Shown in pieces: positions 1 to 10,480 of a DNA stretch of 64,000 nt (its first letter is position 1; each line of letters starts with the position of its first letter). The notes under the pieces were generated by a model. That model was given only the letters and a program-made list of their open reading frames with translations. It ran no database searches and was not told where the DNA came from. Origin of the DNA: Rhabdophis nuchalis (lineage: Eukaryota; Chordata; Lepidosauria; Squamata; Natricidae); assembly GCA_039707465.1 (NCBI GenBank), contig CM077644.1:201597962-201661961 (forward strand). Reading direction: 5' to 3'. Position numbers and translations under genes: made by a program.

Positions 1-770
1 CAGGGGGGCGTTTCATCAGGTACGCCTGATGCGCCAATTGCACCCCTTACTGGACTGGGCTGCCCTTCGCACAGTCACTCAAGCTCTCGTGACGTCCCGA
101 CTCGACTACTGTAATGCTCTCTACATGGGGCTTCCCTTGAGGTGCACTCGAAAGCTACAGTTAGTCCAAAACGCAGCCGCGCGGGTGATTATGGGAGCCA
201 CCAGATGCTCCCACATAACACCGATCCTGCGCGAACTGCATTGGCTTCCTGTGGCCTTTCGGGTGCGCTTCAAGGTTCTGACGACCATCTTTAAAGCGCT
301 CCATGGCTCGGGGCCTAGTTATATGCAAGACCGCCTCTTGCCCCATACATCCCTTAGACCGATACGCTCCCACAGAGAGGGCCTTCTCAGGGTGCCGTCG
401 GCCAGACAATGCCGACTGGTGACACCCAGGGGAAGAGCCTTCTCTGTGGCGGGCCCAGCCCTTTGGAACGACCTACCCCCTGAATTACGCACCATCACCG
501 ACCTCCGCCTCTTCCGCCAATGTCTAAAGACATACCTGTTCCAACAAGCCGGCCTAGCCTAACCTCCCACGGGGGCTTTTTTAGAAAGTTTTAAATTGGG
601 TATTTTAAAATTTGGCTTTTAGCATAGGATAGGATAGTTTAATATATATTTTAAATTATGTATTTATCTTTTGTATTTTGTATGTTTTTAAATTTCCTGT
701 GCGCCGTCCTGGGTCCTCTGTGGAGAAGGGCGAGATATAAATATAAATAAAATAAAATAAATAAATTCCC
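1..770 (+). mobile_element. L2-type LINE, 3' end (C-terminal ORF2 and 3' UTR)
   Basis: The stretch 29-562 reads without a break as the last 177 codons of an L2-clade ORF2 (the post-RT region with ELHWLPV and LWNDLPPELR). It is followed by a 3' UTR and an A-rich tail of ATAAAT repeats at about 735-770. The translation is nearly identical to the C-terminus of the minus-strand copy at 51043-53457, so both belong to one recent subfamily. The left end is cut by the window. It lies antisense to LNPEP in intron 7. Confidence 0.85.
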
Positions 771-1115
771 TCACTAAAAGAGGCTGAAAATTTGGGTGTG
801 TCTTATATTCTGCATGTAGCTTTTTCTCAGTCCTAATGTGGCACTAACGAGTAAAGCGATCTTCCATGCTTTGTCTGCTTTTCTCATTGCTGCTCCCTCC
901 GATGATCAGCTGTGCTTTAGAAGCTGTTTTTTATCCCCAACCAGTGCGCGCATGTACTCAAAACCAGCAAACGTATCTGCTGAAGCTGATCAGACTAAGG
1001 ACGCTAGCCAGATGTAATATCTGTAGGCAAAAATTTTTTCCTATTTTTCTCCCCCAAAATTAAGATGTGTCTTATACTCCAGTACGGTTTTATATTCCGA
1101 TAAATACGGTATATT
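771..1115. mobile_element. Relic of a TA-flanked MITE (same family as 2576-3088)
   Basis: It contains the family signature of repeated 'rich in CTTATACTCC' blocks and ends in ATAAATACGGTA, like the terminal repeat at 3081-3090. The left end is degraded, and the L2 tail at 770 may have truncated it. Confidence 0.5.
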
Positions 1116-1354
1116 TCTCATTACATTCTCCATCAACGTTGTGGAATAGGTTAGGGTGAAAAATATCATCTGGCTCAAAATCACTTGGCCAGGTTTATAT
1201 TTGAAAAGGGATAAATAATTGCACTATTAGATCTGCTTCTTTACTTTATACTAGTGAAGTAACAGAGGCCCAATCATCTGATAAAAAGTACATCCAAGTG
1301 ATCATGCATTTCTGAAAATAATGGGCCTGGGAAGAGTCAAAACAAGCTGGTACA

Positions 1355-1510
1355 GATAGTCCTCGACCCACAATCACTATTCAACCTGGAATTTTGGTCA
1401 TAGGTTATTGTGGTTATTAAGTAAGTTTCCCACATAGCTACTCAATGACCACAATCCCAGCTCTTCCTGTGTGGTAATTAAGTAAATCTGCAGGGGTGCC
1501 TCAGGGGCTT
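1355..1510. mobile_element. Relic of the AGGTAGTCCTCGACTTA-type DNA transposon
   Basis: The left end TAGTCCTCGACCCACAA resembles the terminal repeat of the better preserved copies at 24088-24462 and 63177-63565. The body is strongly diverged. Confidence 0.4.
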
Positions 1511-1564
1511 TGAACCCCCCATTCCTTGAGGGGCGCTCATTGGCACATGAAACCTGCTATGGGC

Positions 1565-1995
1565 TAAAAAGCTTCAGCTGGCTAGTCTCAAGAGCATGCA
1601 GGATTCCTTCATCGTCCCACTCCCAAAAAGCCATCTTTCTGCTCCACCACATTCAGAATGCCTCAGCTGATTAGGTCTAGTGGCACACAGGCCTTCTTAA
1701 TCCTCCCACCATCACGCCCAAGAAGCCTGGCACTGTCCCACATTCTCCATATCTAAGGCAATTACTCCAGGCCAAAAGGCCCTGCCTCAGCCAGCTAGGC
1801 CCAGCAGCACGCAGGCCTCTTGCCTCTCCTCCATTATCCAAAAAGCCTGACTGTCTTCCTCTTTTGCACCACTCCCAGAAGGCCTCAGATAGCTAGGCCC
1901 ATTGGTGTGCAGAAACTTGCCATGAGCTGGAAGGCCTCAACAAGGTACCACTCCCAAGAAGCCTGCCTGGCCTCATTCCCCAAACCACTAACCTT
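1565..1995. repeat. Degenerate tandem repeat, unit about 100-125 bp
   Basis: A block beginning GCCTCAG followed by CTAGGCCC-like and CAGGCCTCTT-like segments recurs at 1660, 1784 and 1882. The three copies are 124 and 98 bp apart and strongly diverged. The stretch is C-rich and stands out from the AT-rich flanks. No open frame of interest was found. Confidence 0.45.
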
Positions 1996-2100
1996 CTCTC
2001 TGTCCCACCATGCCCAGAACCACTTACCTTTCCCTTTCCTTGCAGCTATTGATAGGCATACCTTGTTAATGCAAGGCTCAGCTAAAAAGCTATTATGAAG

Positions 2101-2182
2101 GCAATCTCCTTAAAGGCTGACCAGCAACAGGAAGTCAACCAGAAAAGTTCCTGTTCCTGGTCAGCCTTTAGAAGGGATTGTC
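2101..2182. repeat. Imperfect inverted repeat (hairpin)
   Basis: Arms 2101-2133 and about 2148-2182 are inverted copies sharing AAAGGCTGACCAG and CAACAGGAA-like blocks, with a spacer of about 14 bp. It is probably a small MITE remnant. Confidence 0.5.
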
Positions 2183-2186
2183 TCTC

Positions 2187-2575
2187 CAGCCTTATGTGGA
2201 TGCATGCAGAGAATGCATGCCCCATGCATCACTGGGCCTAGCCTACTAAGGCAGAAAATTTGTATGTTCGGATTTGCGAAAATTTGTTACTGAAACCTTA
2301 CAATAAACTACATTTAGCTCATCTACTTGTGTTTCATGTGTGGTTTACCTAAAGTAATTAATATAACTTTTGCAACTCCAAAGGTACAAACTTCCCAGCG
2401 CCACTTTTAGGCCTCTGCTCAATTAGGGTGGGTCTTTTCTTAGTTTCCTCTTCTGACTGTTAAGTCTTGGGGGGGGGGCTCCTCCCTCTTATCTAATTGT
2501 TTCCTAATCTCTTTCCTTTGTGCTCCCAAAGTCATTCACACCATCAATTATACAAATAAATTTCTAAATAATGTA
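2187..2575. other. Intron 7 sequence without recognised feature
   Basis: AT-rich sequence with a run of nine G near 2470. No gene, repeat boundary or regulatory site could be supported. Confidence 0.5.
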
Positions 2576-3088
2576 CCGTATTTTTCAGACTATAAGATAC
2601 ACCGGAGTATAAGGAGCACCAAGATTTTGAAGAGGCAAATTTTTTAAAAAGGTTTTTGCACTCTGCAGACCTCCCAAAAATGGCCCATTTTTGCGAAAAT
2701 GGGCCCTTAAAAAAAAAGAGAGGTATAAATAGCCTTTAGGAGGCTTGTAGAGTGCTCCTACCCTCCCCCCCAAATGAACAAAAAACAGCCCAAGTTTTTT
2801 TTTATCAAAAAAAGGCATACACAGCCTTTCGGAGGCTTATAGAGTGCTCCTGGGGGCTGGCGGGGGACAAAATAGAGCAAAAAACCAGCCTGTTTTTCAC
2901 TCATTTCTACCCTCCCCAGCCGCCAGGAGCACTCTGGAAGCCTCCTAAAGGCTATGCACGACCATTTTGGTGAAGGGGCGGGGTTTGGAGAGGCAAAAAA
3001 ATGTTGCATTCAATGTATAAGATGCAACCCAGATTTTCAGACTCTTTTTTGAGGGAAAAAGATCCATCTTATACTCTGAAAAATACGG
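2576..3088. mobile_element. TA-flanked MITE with CCGTATTTTTCAGA terminal repeats
   Basis: The left terminus CCGTATTTTTCAGACTATAA and the right terminus CTCTGAAAAATACGG are inverted copies. Each is bounded by TA (2574-2575 and 3089-3090), as expected for a Tc1/mariner-type insertion. The interior is low-complexity with several 'GCCTTTAGGAGGCTTATAGAGTGC'-like repeats. It has no transposase ORF, so it is non-autonomous. The same family occurs at 771-1115 and 60775-61929. Confidence 0.75.
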
Positions 3089-3196
3089 TAATCGGTTCTA
3101 GCTTCTGAGACTAAAGACAGATCAAGTCAAAAGAATTTAGGCCCGTAGAATAATTCATGAGAAATATGCAAACCCACCAATTTTCCATGTACTTAC

Positions 3197-3310
3197 AGTA
3201 TACAAATCTGGAAAGACCATCTTCAGGGCAAGATTTTCCATAAAAGTAGCAAATCCTTCATTCAGCCACAGGTCATTCCACCATTCCATTGTTACCAGAT
3301 TACCAAACCA
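3197..3310 (-). CDS. LNPEP: LNPEP coding exon 7 (third zinc ligand)
   Basis: This exon has 114 bp, exactly 38 codons, phase 0 at both ends, with acceptor ...TTTGCAG and donor GTAAGT. It encodes [20 protein letters not shown] followed by [18 protein letters not shown]. The glutamate of LNEGF (about residue 488 of the assembled protein) completes the M1 zinc site started by HELAH in exon 6, with the family's spacing. In mammals this exon is almost identical through the WFGNLVT...NEGFA block; the last dozen residues vary between paralogues. It is the last exon inside the window. Confidence 0.95.
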
Positions 3311-4239
3311 CTGCAAACATAAAGCACATATTGTAACTCTATTGTTACATTTTGTGTCAAAAGAAGGACCACTAGGCTGAGCTATATACAAAGACTTCCA
3401 GAGCTATTCCAGTCTATTGGTTCTAGCCAAAGATACCAAAAGTTCAGCTCAAGACATCAAGGGGGGTTTCCATATCACTATCTTAAAAACAAAAAAAGAA
3501 ACACTCTCAAAAACCAGTGCATCTGTTTTCAAAACAACATTAATCATTACAACATGAAATAGACCAAAAAGCTTGAACTGGGGCTATGTAGACTTCTTCA
3601 GCTTAAAAAAGCCACATAATTGACTATATGATTTTTAACAAGTGTCTGTGCTGATAGCGTATGGTGTATTAATGTTCAATTAAGCAAAATATTCAGAAAC
3701 ATCTTACTTGCAGGACACAGTGCTGCAAATTGTTCTAGCTATATCATAATACTGGTTGCAGAGGATTAGAATACTATAAAAATATATACAGGAAAAGCTA
3801 TATTAACCACCTAACCTGAGAGCCACAGCCTTGCACGTACCAGTAGCTCACATGTATTTCCAAATTGTTATTGCCTGTGATTCCTTCTTGTGGTTTTTTT
3901 GTGCACAAATTAGTATGAAATTTTTAAACGACTTCTCTTTCCTTCAGACTTTCATATATTTTGACAATACAACAAGGAGGAAGACTAAAATAAGGTAATG
4001 CCAGGATTCTCAATTCTACTGCTCCCATATTGTATGCCATGTACTCTTGGTAGAAATGGTATCACATGGAAAAATAAAGAGACCAGTTCCCATTTAAATG
4101 TGTTAGTGGTAGAATTAGCTTATTAGAACAATGGAATAAAAATTGCAAAAGCTAAGCTTCCTTGTAGACTACCAGTTTTGGAATTTCGATTATTTAAAAA
4201 GAAGAACATCTATAGTACAAAGAACAGTATATTCCATAC
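3311..4239. other. LNPEP intron 6
   Basis: AT-rich intron sequence of 929 bp. No repeat, exon or conserved site was recognised. Confidence 0.6.
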
Positions 4240-4394
4240 CTGGTGGGCTAGCTCATGAGCAATAACTGCTGTCACTCTCTTTTTATCAATTGCTGAAGAG
4301 GTATTATTATCATAAAGGAGTGCTGTCTCTCGAAAAGTGATCAAACCCCAATTTTCCATGCCCGCAGCCTGAAAATCTGGAAGAGCTACAAGAT
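4240..4394 (-). CDS. LNPEP: LNPEP coding exon 6 (exopeptidase and zinc-binding motifs)
   Basis: This 155-bp exon has acceptor TTTCTCCAG and donor CAG|GTATGG. It begins with the last two bases of a split Asp codon. It encodes [17 protein letters not shown], then [40 protein letters not shown] (about residues 465-469) supplies two zinc ligands and the catalytic glutamate. The substrate N-terminus-binding motif, GAMEN in mammalian LNPEP and GXMEN across M1 enzymes, reads AGMEN here (codons at 4351-4365): the expected first glycine is alanine and the next residue is glycine. N-glycosylation sequon NNTS is present. Everything else matches LNPEP, so this is a real exon with an unusual catalytic motif. 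Confidence 0.95.
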
Positions 4395-4512
4395 CTGGAG
4401 AAAGAAGGAACATTATTTTAAATACACTAGCAGCATTCGCTATTTACTAAGCCTATTGAATCTTTCAATCAAATATACTGATATATATATGATATCAATA
4501 TATACATTATAT

Positions 4513-4670
4513 CAGCCAGGTGGGTGACTTTGAGCCAGTCACTCTCTTTTAGCCCAATCCATCACACAGTGTTGCTGTTATGGGGAAAATAGGAGGAAGG
4601 AGTATTATGTGTATTCCTTATTTTAAGTTGTTTATAAAAATAATAAACATGGGATATAAATAAATAAAAT
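4513..4670 (+). mobile_element. SINE fragment with L2-like tail
   Basis: The segment GCCAGGTGGGTGACTTTGAG... CCAGTCACTCTCTTTTAGCC is typical of squamate tRNA-derived SINEs. It ends in GGGATATAAATAAATAAAA, which resembles the 3' terminus of the L2 elements in this window (for example 735-770). The tRNA-related head is missing. It lies in LNPEP intron 5. Confidence 0.6.
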
Positions 4671-5664
4671 GTTTAATTTCATGAACATAGCTACTGTTCC
4701 TGCTGAACTTCTTGTCACTTTTAAACAACATATGATCAATCTTAACATGTTGCAGGCACATAAATAAATGTGTCTTCTCAAAATGCTCAATTTTGAGCAT
4801 TCACTATTTTTAATCATACAATAATGCAATATAAGTCTCTCTTGCTTACAAAATACCTAAATACCTTATTGCTAAGAATTAGGCTATCCATTTGTCATTA
4901 TGTAAAGATGGACAGCATACAAATTTAATAAAATAAATAAGTAAATAGTACACATTTTGCCTATTGCACTCCCATTATATTACAGTATAATGTAATACTG
5001 TGTAAGACTGTTACAGCAGTACATTTTTATGTACATTCACCTAGTGTGTATACACATACCAGAAATTAAAATATAATAACTCAATTGTATTTAATTTTGT
5101 AAATGGATGTAACTTTCTATCATATAATATTTAAAAGCATACAATTTTACCTAGTTATTTATTTTGCCTATTTACTACTTATTTATTTAGTGTATGGCAA
5201 ATACATGGACTTATAGTAGATCTAATATTAATGTCCAGTCCACCCAGACATTAAAGGACAGGGTGGTCTATGTTGAAAAAATCAGACATTGGGCCGGTGT
5301 AAGCTCCTAATGGATATTTGGACACAATATGGTGGATATTTTGTCGAGGAGCACCACAGTCAAGCTGAAGTGTAGAGACAAGACCCTTTTAAAAATTTAA
5401 AATTTGGGGGTGGTGAGAAGCTGCCCCTCACCACCCCCCAAAAAGTGTTATGCAAGTTATACTACTGCTGTCTGCCTGAATCAATGCTATTGTAACTTTT
5501 AGATAAATAACTGTGTGGTCACTGAAATCACGGGGAGATACCACTACATGTACCGAGAGATACTGAGTGCCATTTGGCAGGTGCTCATATGTGGCTTTTG
5601 TGTTGGTACCCATAGTCTGGAATGTTTTCTCCCTTTGAAATTTAGGAGGCAATTACTGTAACAG
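4671..5664. other. LNPEP intron 5, AT-rich segment
   Basis: No exon or transposon boundary was recognised. A short perfect hairpin (arms about 5404-5417 and 5427-5440, GGGGGTGGTGAG and its complement) is the only structure noted. Confidence 0.5.
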
Positions 5665-5880
5665 TCAGTTTGGTGACGTGGTTAAGGCACCAGGCTAGAA
5701 ACTGGGAGACTATGAAATGCTATTTCTATCTTGGGCACAAGCCAACTGGTAATTTTAGACCAGTCACTCACAGACCTAGGAAGAAGGCAATGACAAACTA
5801 CTGATGAAAAACATTGCCAAAAAAACTGTAGGGACTAATCCAGTCAGTTACCAGAAATCAGCACTAACTCAAAGGGGTAA
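5665..5880 (+). mobile_element. tRNA-derived SINE of squamate (Sauria) type
   Basis: The 5' region TTTGGTGACGTGGTTAAGG has a box A-like tRNA promoter core. It is followed by CACCAGGCTAGAAACTGGGAGACTATGA, then CCAGTCACTC, GGAAGAAGGCAATGACAAAC and AACATTGCCAAAAAAACTG blocks characteristic of this SINE group. Box B is degraded. It is an old insertion in LNPEP intron 5. Confidence 0.65.
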
Positions 5881-6359
5881 AAGGGAAAAAAATGCTATAA
5901 AATCTTTAGCCACATGATAAAAACGTACTCTTCCTTCAGGACTTCCTGATATGAATGTTGAAATACTATTTTGTTATGGTTTTTTTATCCTCTCTTCCAT
6001 CCCTTTAATGAAGATATTTTATGGAACATTGTTTTGATATTATTTTTTTATATTGTTTTATCATTTGTTTATTATAAATAGCCTTTAATTGCTTTGGCAT
6101 TTGAAATGGTTTATAAGTGAATTAAATAAATAAATCAATAAATATATCATGTGTGGGACTGACATTTGAAATTATCGTATTTATAAGATTCATATAGTTC
6201 AGAGCACAGCAGGAAAAATTAATCTTTATTTCTTTATGCAGAAAGATTTAAAAAAATATCTCATAATTTTCAGCTAGCTGCAACTACTTCTTCAGATTAT
6301 TATTTTAACTGATTTGCCTTGATTATTATTTCCAAATATCTTTGCTTTTTAAAAAACAA
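5881..6359. other. LNPEP intron 5, no recognised feature
   Basis: AT-rich sequence. Nothing could be supported on either strand. Confidence 0.5.
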
Positions 6360-6469
6360 CAACGGAGGGGCAATAGGAGAGCACATCTTAGCTTAGGAAG
6401 TAATAGAAGTGTGACATCATTTCTATTACTTCCTAAGCTAAGATATGCTCTCCTATTGCCCCTCCGTTG
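6360..6469. repeat. Long near-perfect inverted repeat (49-bp arms)
   Basis: The left arm 6360-6408 and right arm 6421-6469 are inverted copies with a single mismatch (GCACATC against GCATATC). They are separated by a 12-bp spacer. The spacer motif GTGACATCATTT is repeated directly after the right arm (about 6411-6422 and 6469-6480). No transposon termini or target duplication fit the arms. It lies in intron 5 about 230 bp upstream (in transcript sense) of exon 5's far side, so it would be transcribed and could fold in the pre-mRNA. Confidence 0.85.
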
Positions 6470-6697
6470 TGACATCATTTGGAGACTTTGCATAGCAGCC
6501 TTTTAAATCGTTTTACAAAATTAATCAGCGCTATATTGCCTCCAGGTTGAAATATATGTTGTAATTTATTTTTTCCTGGATTACTAAACAACATGTCTAA
6601 AAATTCCACAATATGTTCAACTTGTCCCTGCCTTTAAAAATATTTTTATAAGGGAAGGATACAAAGTTGAATCTGATAAGAATAAACAAACTCTCAC

Positions 6698-6818
6698 CTA
6701 TTTTGTCAAGTGGATATGTTATATTAAAATAATTCTGGTAAAATTCAAGAAGCTTCACTGCTGTGTTCAAGGCATATTCAGTCTGTCCAAGCTTTTGTGG
6801 TACAGCATAAACAGATAC
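6698..6818 (-). CDS. LNPEP: LNPEP coding exon 5
   Basis: This 121-bp exon has acceptor TTTGTGCCAG and donor ATAG|GTGAGA. It encodes VSVYAVPQKLGQTEYALNTA followed by VKLLEFYQNYFNITYPLDKI plus one base of the next Asp codon. The VYAVP...LLEFYQNYF...YPL pattern is diagnostic of M1 aminopeptidases of the LNPEP/ERAP branch. The size equals that of the ERAP1 equivalent. It contains one N-glycosylation sequon (NIT). Confidence 0.95.
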
Positions 6819-7599
6819 CTGGCACAAATGGAAAGAGAGAATAAATCAGAGGGAAGTTTAAATGGAAATCAGTTTTTCATTGTCTACATTACTAAGTGAA
6901 AAAACCAAAGATTTTCTATAGTAGTTGATAAGGTAACATAATAAGAGGGTACACAGATAACCAAGTTTCATTATTTATGATTTTTAAAAGGGTTAAGATT
7001 GTCTTAGATCCATTTGTATAGCATATTATAAAACAAAATGCAAGATGTTTTTCTTGTTTTTTTCATTTCTAAAGACTTATATCCTGATAGCAGAGTAGCC
7101 ATTTCTATGATGTTAATATATACATGTTCATAATTCATGTCTGGACTACAAGTTTGGTATTTCTCCCCTTCCCTCAACCAACAGGAGTGGCTGAGATAAA
7201 AATAGATCTCACTGGGTGGAAATAAAAGGAAGTAGTGGGTAAAATAAGAACTAAAGAAAAGCTTTACACTACTCTGTCTCTTCAGATTTAGGTCAGCAAA
7301 TGGAACTTTCTTCAAAATGATTCCTAACATTTCTCCTCTAGCCTTGACAAATGAGCCATAGATTAACACTGAACACTACTGAATGGTGTGATAATTTGAT
7401 ATGATCAAAAACAAAGCAATTACCAAGCCAACTGTCAGGTCAAAATAATCTACTATAATCTACTATAATCTACTTTCAGTAGTGCAATGACACAAGCTAG
7501 TGAACATGACTAATTCAAATCTAAGAAGTGTAACATAATATACTGGGAAACAAGGGGGATTTTTTGGGAGGGCTTACAGGAACAAAAAAGCCCACCTAC
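6819..7599. other. LNPEP intron 4
   Basis: 781 bp of AT-rich intron. The 'CTACTATAAT' unit is repeated three times near 7451-7480. No gene or mobile element was recognised. Confidence 0.55.
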
Positions 7600-7731
7600 C
7601 AGAATCCCATTTGTTTTCTTACTGGTACAGTCGAAGTTTCCAACAATGATAGCTACTAGGTATGTGCTCATTTTCAAGCTCACAAAGAATTCATCTTGAG
7701 ATAATCCATTTCCCAAGGGATTGCTTGATTT
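7600..7731 (-). CDS. LNPEP: LNPEP coding exon 4
   Basis: This exon has 132 bp, 44 whole codons, acceptor TATTTCCAG and donor CTG|GTAGGT. It encodes KSSNPLGNGLSQDEFFVSLK then MSTYLVAIIVGNFDCTSKKTNGIL. The KMSTYLVA-IVG core is a strongly conserved M1 signature at the end of the N-terminal domain. Exon 3 ends in K and this exon begins KSS, reproducing the KKSS junction of mammalian LNPEP. The middle (NFDCTSKKTNG) is variable, as in other vertebrates. Confidence 0.95.
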
Positions 7732-9384
7732 CTGGAAATACAAACCGGAGATCAGAATTCAATTATGTAAACAGAAGCTGCAGGTCCTGGAACATAAATC
7801 ATAGAAGCCATCTGTTCTATGTTGAGATACTTGGAAAATGGCTAATACGCATATCATAATGTACAAAACATTGTTATTTCCTAATGACTGCACTACCCAA
7901 CAGTTAGCAAATTAAAATTATATCAATTAATCTAAGAAGTAAAAATTAGTTCAGTATAAAGTAAGTTCATCTGCCAGAGTTGGACCAAAAATAATAAACA
8001 GTGATTTTATAAAGATTTGTATGTGATATGCTTCATGAATGTGTTAACAGAGAAAGAAATATTCATCCAGAGTATTAGCAGGAACCACTGCTAATTTTCA
8101 ACTTATTTTTTGGTTGCATGATGCTTTCACACAAACACAATTTACTTCATGATATGATCTCAGCCTGACTAGAGTTCTTTCAAGACTGCTCTTACAGTGC
8201 ATTACATAAACATCATTGTTGCTCTTAATAAACTATATATTAAGAGCAACAATGATGCCAAATTTGCAAACCATCACTGAAAAACAGGGGCTCATAGCCT
8301 GAAAGCAAGTTGAAAGCAGTCTCCCCATTTTTGCTTTTATTTCAATTTCACTTAAAAAGAACAGGTTAGTTCATAGCAGGGCATATTATGCACAAAATGA
8401 TGCTACATGAGAGCAAAGTTAAAAAGGCACTCTAGAGAACATTTGTTAGGGTGCCAAATAATTGCATTATAAAATTTCCAAACACAGTCTAATCCCACTA
8501 TTAATCAACTACTAATCAGCTAGCACTGCATTCAAACAATAATTAAACTTTGATACCTAAGCAGCCCTTTAATTATATAAACAAAGCAAAAAATACATTG
8601 TACATCAGGATACATTGTATTTCTACTTTATAATATAGTAATTATTTCCAAATTCAAATAAATATATACAAGTTAGCAAAAGAAAACAATTTAAACATCT
8701 AACTCTTATGCTTTATTTTTTTTTCATATTTCAGGCTATCATCAGAAATACCATAAATCCAGTAATCATATATAATCAACTATATTTGTATAGTGGTACA
8801 CTCTACAATGATTCATGATGGTGTACAATAAAAATCAAATTTGTGTAATGCAAATACTAAGGATCTACAATTATCAAAGTATTTTATAAATTACTAAAAT
8901 AAAATTAATACCATTCCAGAGATATAGCATAATCAAATGTTCTTCTAAACATCTCAGTTTCTAACATTTCTCTAGATGACATAAGTGATGGAGTCACCCA
9001 GATTTCTAATGAAAGGCATATGGGCCAAAGCTGAGAAACAAAATGTCCTTGTTTCCCCTTTGATCCTATAAGGGGGAGGAAGAACACTCCATCTCAAATT
9101 GCGACATATGTACTGTTTGCATACGATCCACTTGAAGAAACTGCTTATTTAAGAGGCCAGGTTCCAAGCCATATATGGCTTTAAGTCTGGACAACCATTA
9201 ATCAAACCATGATGGGATTCAGTTTAGTTCAAAGTCCACCCTCCTTCCCAAAACACACACACATACACACATTAAACAAATCACCATAGCCTTCCAAGTA
9301 CTAGGATGATTTCCACTGCATTACTGCTTGGCTCAGGGTGGAGATATATAACATATAGTGATGATACTGCTTCAACCAGCAAAT
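7732..9384. other. LNPEP intron 3, left part
   Basis: AT-rich intron with one perfect hairpin (8211-8257, listed separately) and a short CA-type run near 9245-9270. Otherwise nothing was recognised. Confidence 0.5.
8211..8257. repeat. Perfect 20-bp inverted repeat
   Basis: Arms 8211-8230 (CATCATTGTTGCTCTTAATA) and 8238-8257 are exact inverted copies with a 7-nt loop. No other transposon hallmark is visible. Confidence 0.9.
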
Positions 9385-10480
9385 GAATTATAGAATAACA
9401 GAGTTGGAAGGGACCTTGGAGATCTTCTTGTCCAATTCCTGCTCAAGCAGCAGACCCTATACCAGTGATGGCTAACCTTTTTATTGTTGGGTGCCAAAAA
9501 CGCAAGAGTACACACGTGATAGTGTGTGTGTGTGCCGACACCCATAATGCAAAGCGCCCCCCCACATGTGCATGCACACACAATTTTCTCCATGCTCCAA
9601 CACCATGTGTACCGCATTGCTCATCTCCAAGTTGAGCTTGGTATTTCCCCCTCGCGGGCGAAGAGAAGCCATTTTTGCCCTTCCTGGGCTCCAGGAAAGC
9701 CTCCGGAGCCTGGGGAGGGCAAAAAACGGATCCAACGGGCCAACTAGAAGTTCAGAAACAAACATCTCTGGTTTTGGTGAAAACGGCCTCCCCCAGCCCT
9801 CTGGAAGGCCGAAAATCAACTGGCCAGCATGCACATGTGCACTGGAGCTGACAGCTTACAGCTTGTGTGCTAACATATATGGTTCCGCAAGTATGCCATA
9901 GGTTCGCCATCACGGCCCTATACCATTTCAGACAAATGGCTGTCCAATCTCTTTTTAAAAGCCTCCATGATGAAGCACCCAGAGGTTGCCTCTCTCCTTG
10001 ATTAGTTTCCATCCATTCCTTCTTGACTTCGTTCTGGTACTTCAGAAAATAGGCTGACACCCTTTTCTTTGTGGCAGCCCCTCAAATATTGGCACACTGT
10101 TATCATGTTGCCCCGAGTCCTTCTTTTCACTACCCAATTCCTGCAACCATTTTTCATGTTTTAGCCTCCAGACCTATTCATCTCGGTTGCTCTTCTCTGC
10201 ATTCTTTCCAGAGTCTTAACATTTTTTTTACATTATGGTGACAAAAACTGGATGCAGTATTCCAAGTGCAGTCTTGATTCTATCCCCGTTTTAATGCAGT
10301 CTAGGGTTGCATTGGCTTTTTTGGCAGCTGCAGCACACTGTTGGCTCATATTTAAGTAATTGTCCACTAGCATGCAAAGATCCCTCTCAGTTACTGCTAT
10401 TAAGCCAGATTTTACTTAATCTGTACCTGTACAAATTCACATTACATTTTTCCCACTTTCCTATAAACCTCTTCTATCCT
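9385..10480 (-). mobile_element. CR1-type LINE 3' region, minus strand, with hAT inside
   Basis: Read on the plus strand it starts with AATAACAGAGTTGGAAGGGA and CCTTGGAGATC, the complement of a CR1 3' terminus. It continues with typical CR1 blocks (ACAAATGGCTGTCCAATCTC, TTGGCTTTTTTGGCAGCTGC, ACTGGATGCAGTATTCCAAG). It is interrupted at 9463-9915 by a hAT element. The matching CR1 sequence resumes directly after the target duplication. No intact ORF remains. It lies in LNPEP intron 3, in the same orientation as LNPEP transcription. Confidence 0.8.
9463..9915. mobile_element. Non-autonomous hAT element (453 bp) in CR1
   Basis: Termini CAGTGATGGCTAACCTT and (inverted) CCGTGATGGCGAACCTA form the terminal repeats. 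The flanks carry a perfect 8-bp duplication, CCCTATAC (9455-9462 and 9916-9923). The interior is GC-rich with CACACA stretches and has no transposase. Related partial copies are at 17574-17770 and 21085-21150. Confidence 0.88.

Noticed and set aside
29..562. Host gene encoding a 177-residue protein
   Set aside because: It is identical in kind to the C-terminus of the L2 ORF2 copies elsewhere in the window.
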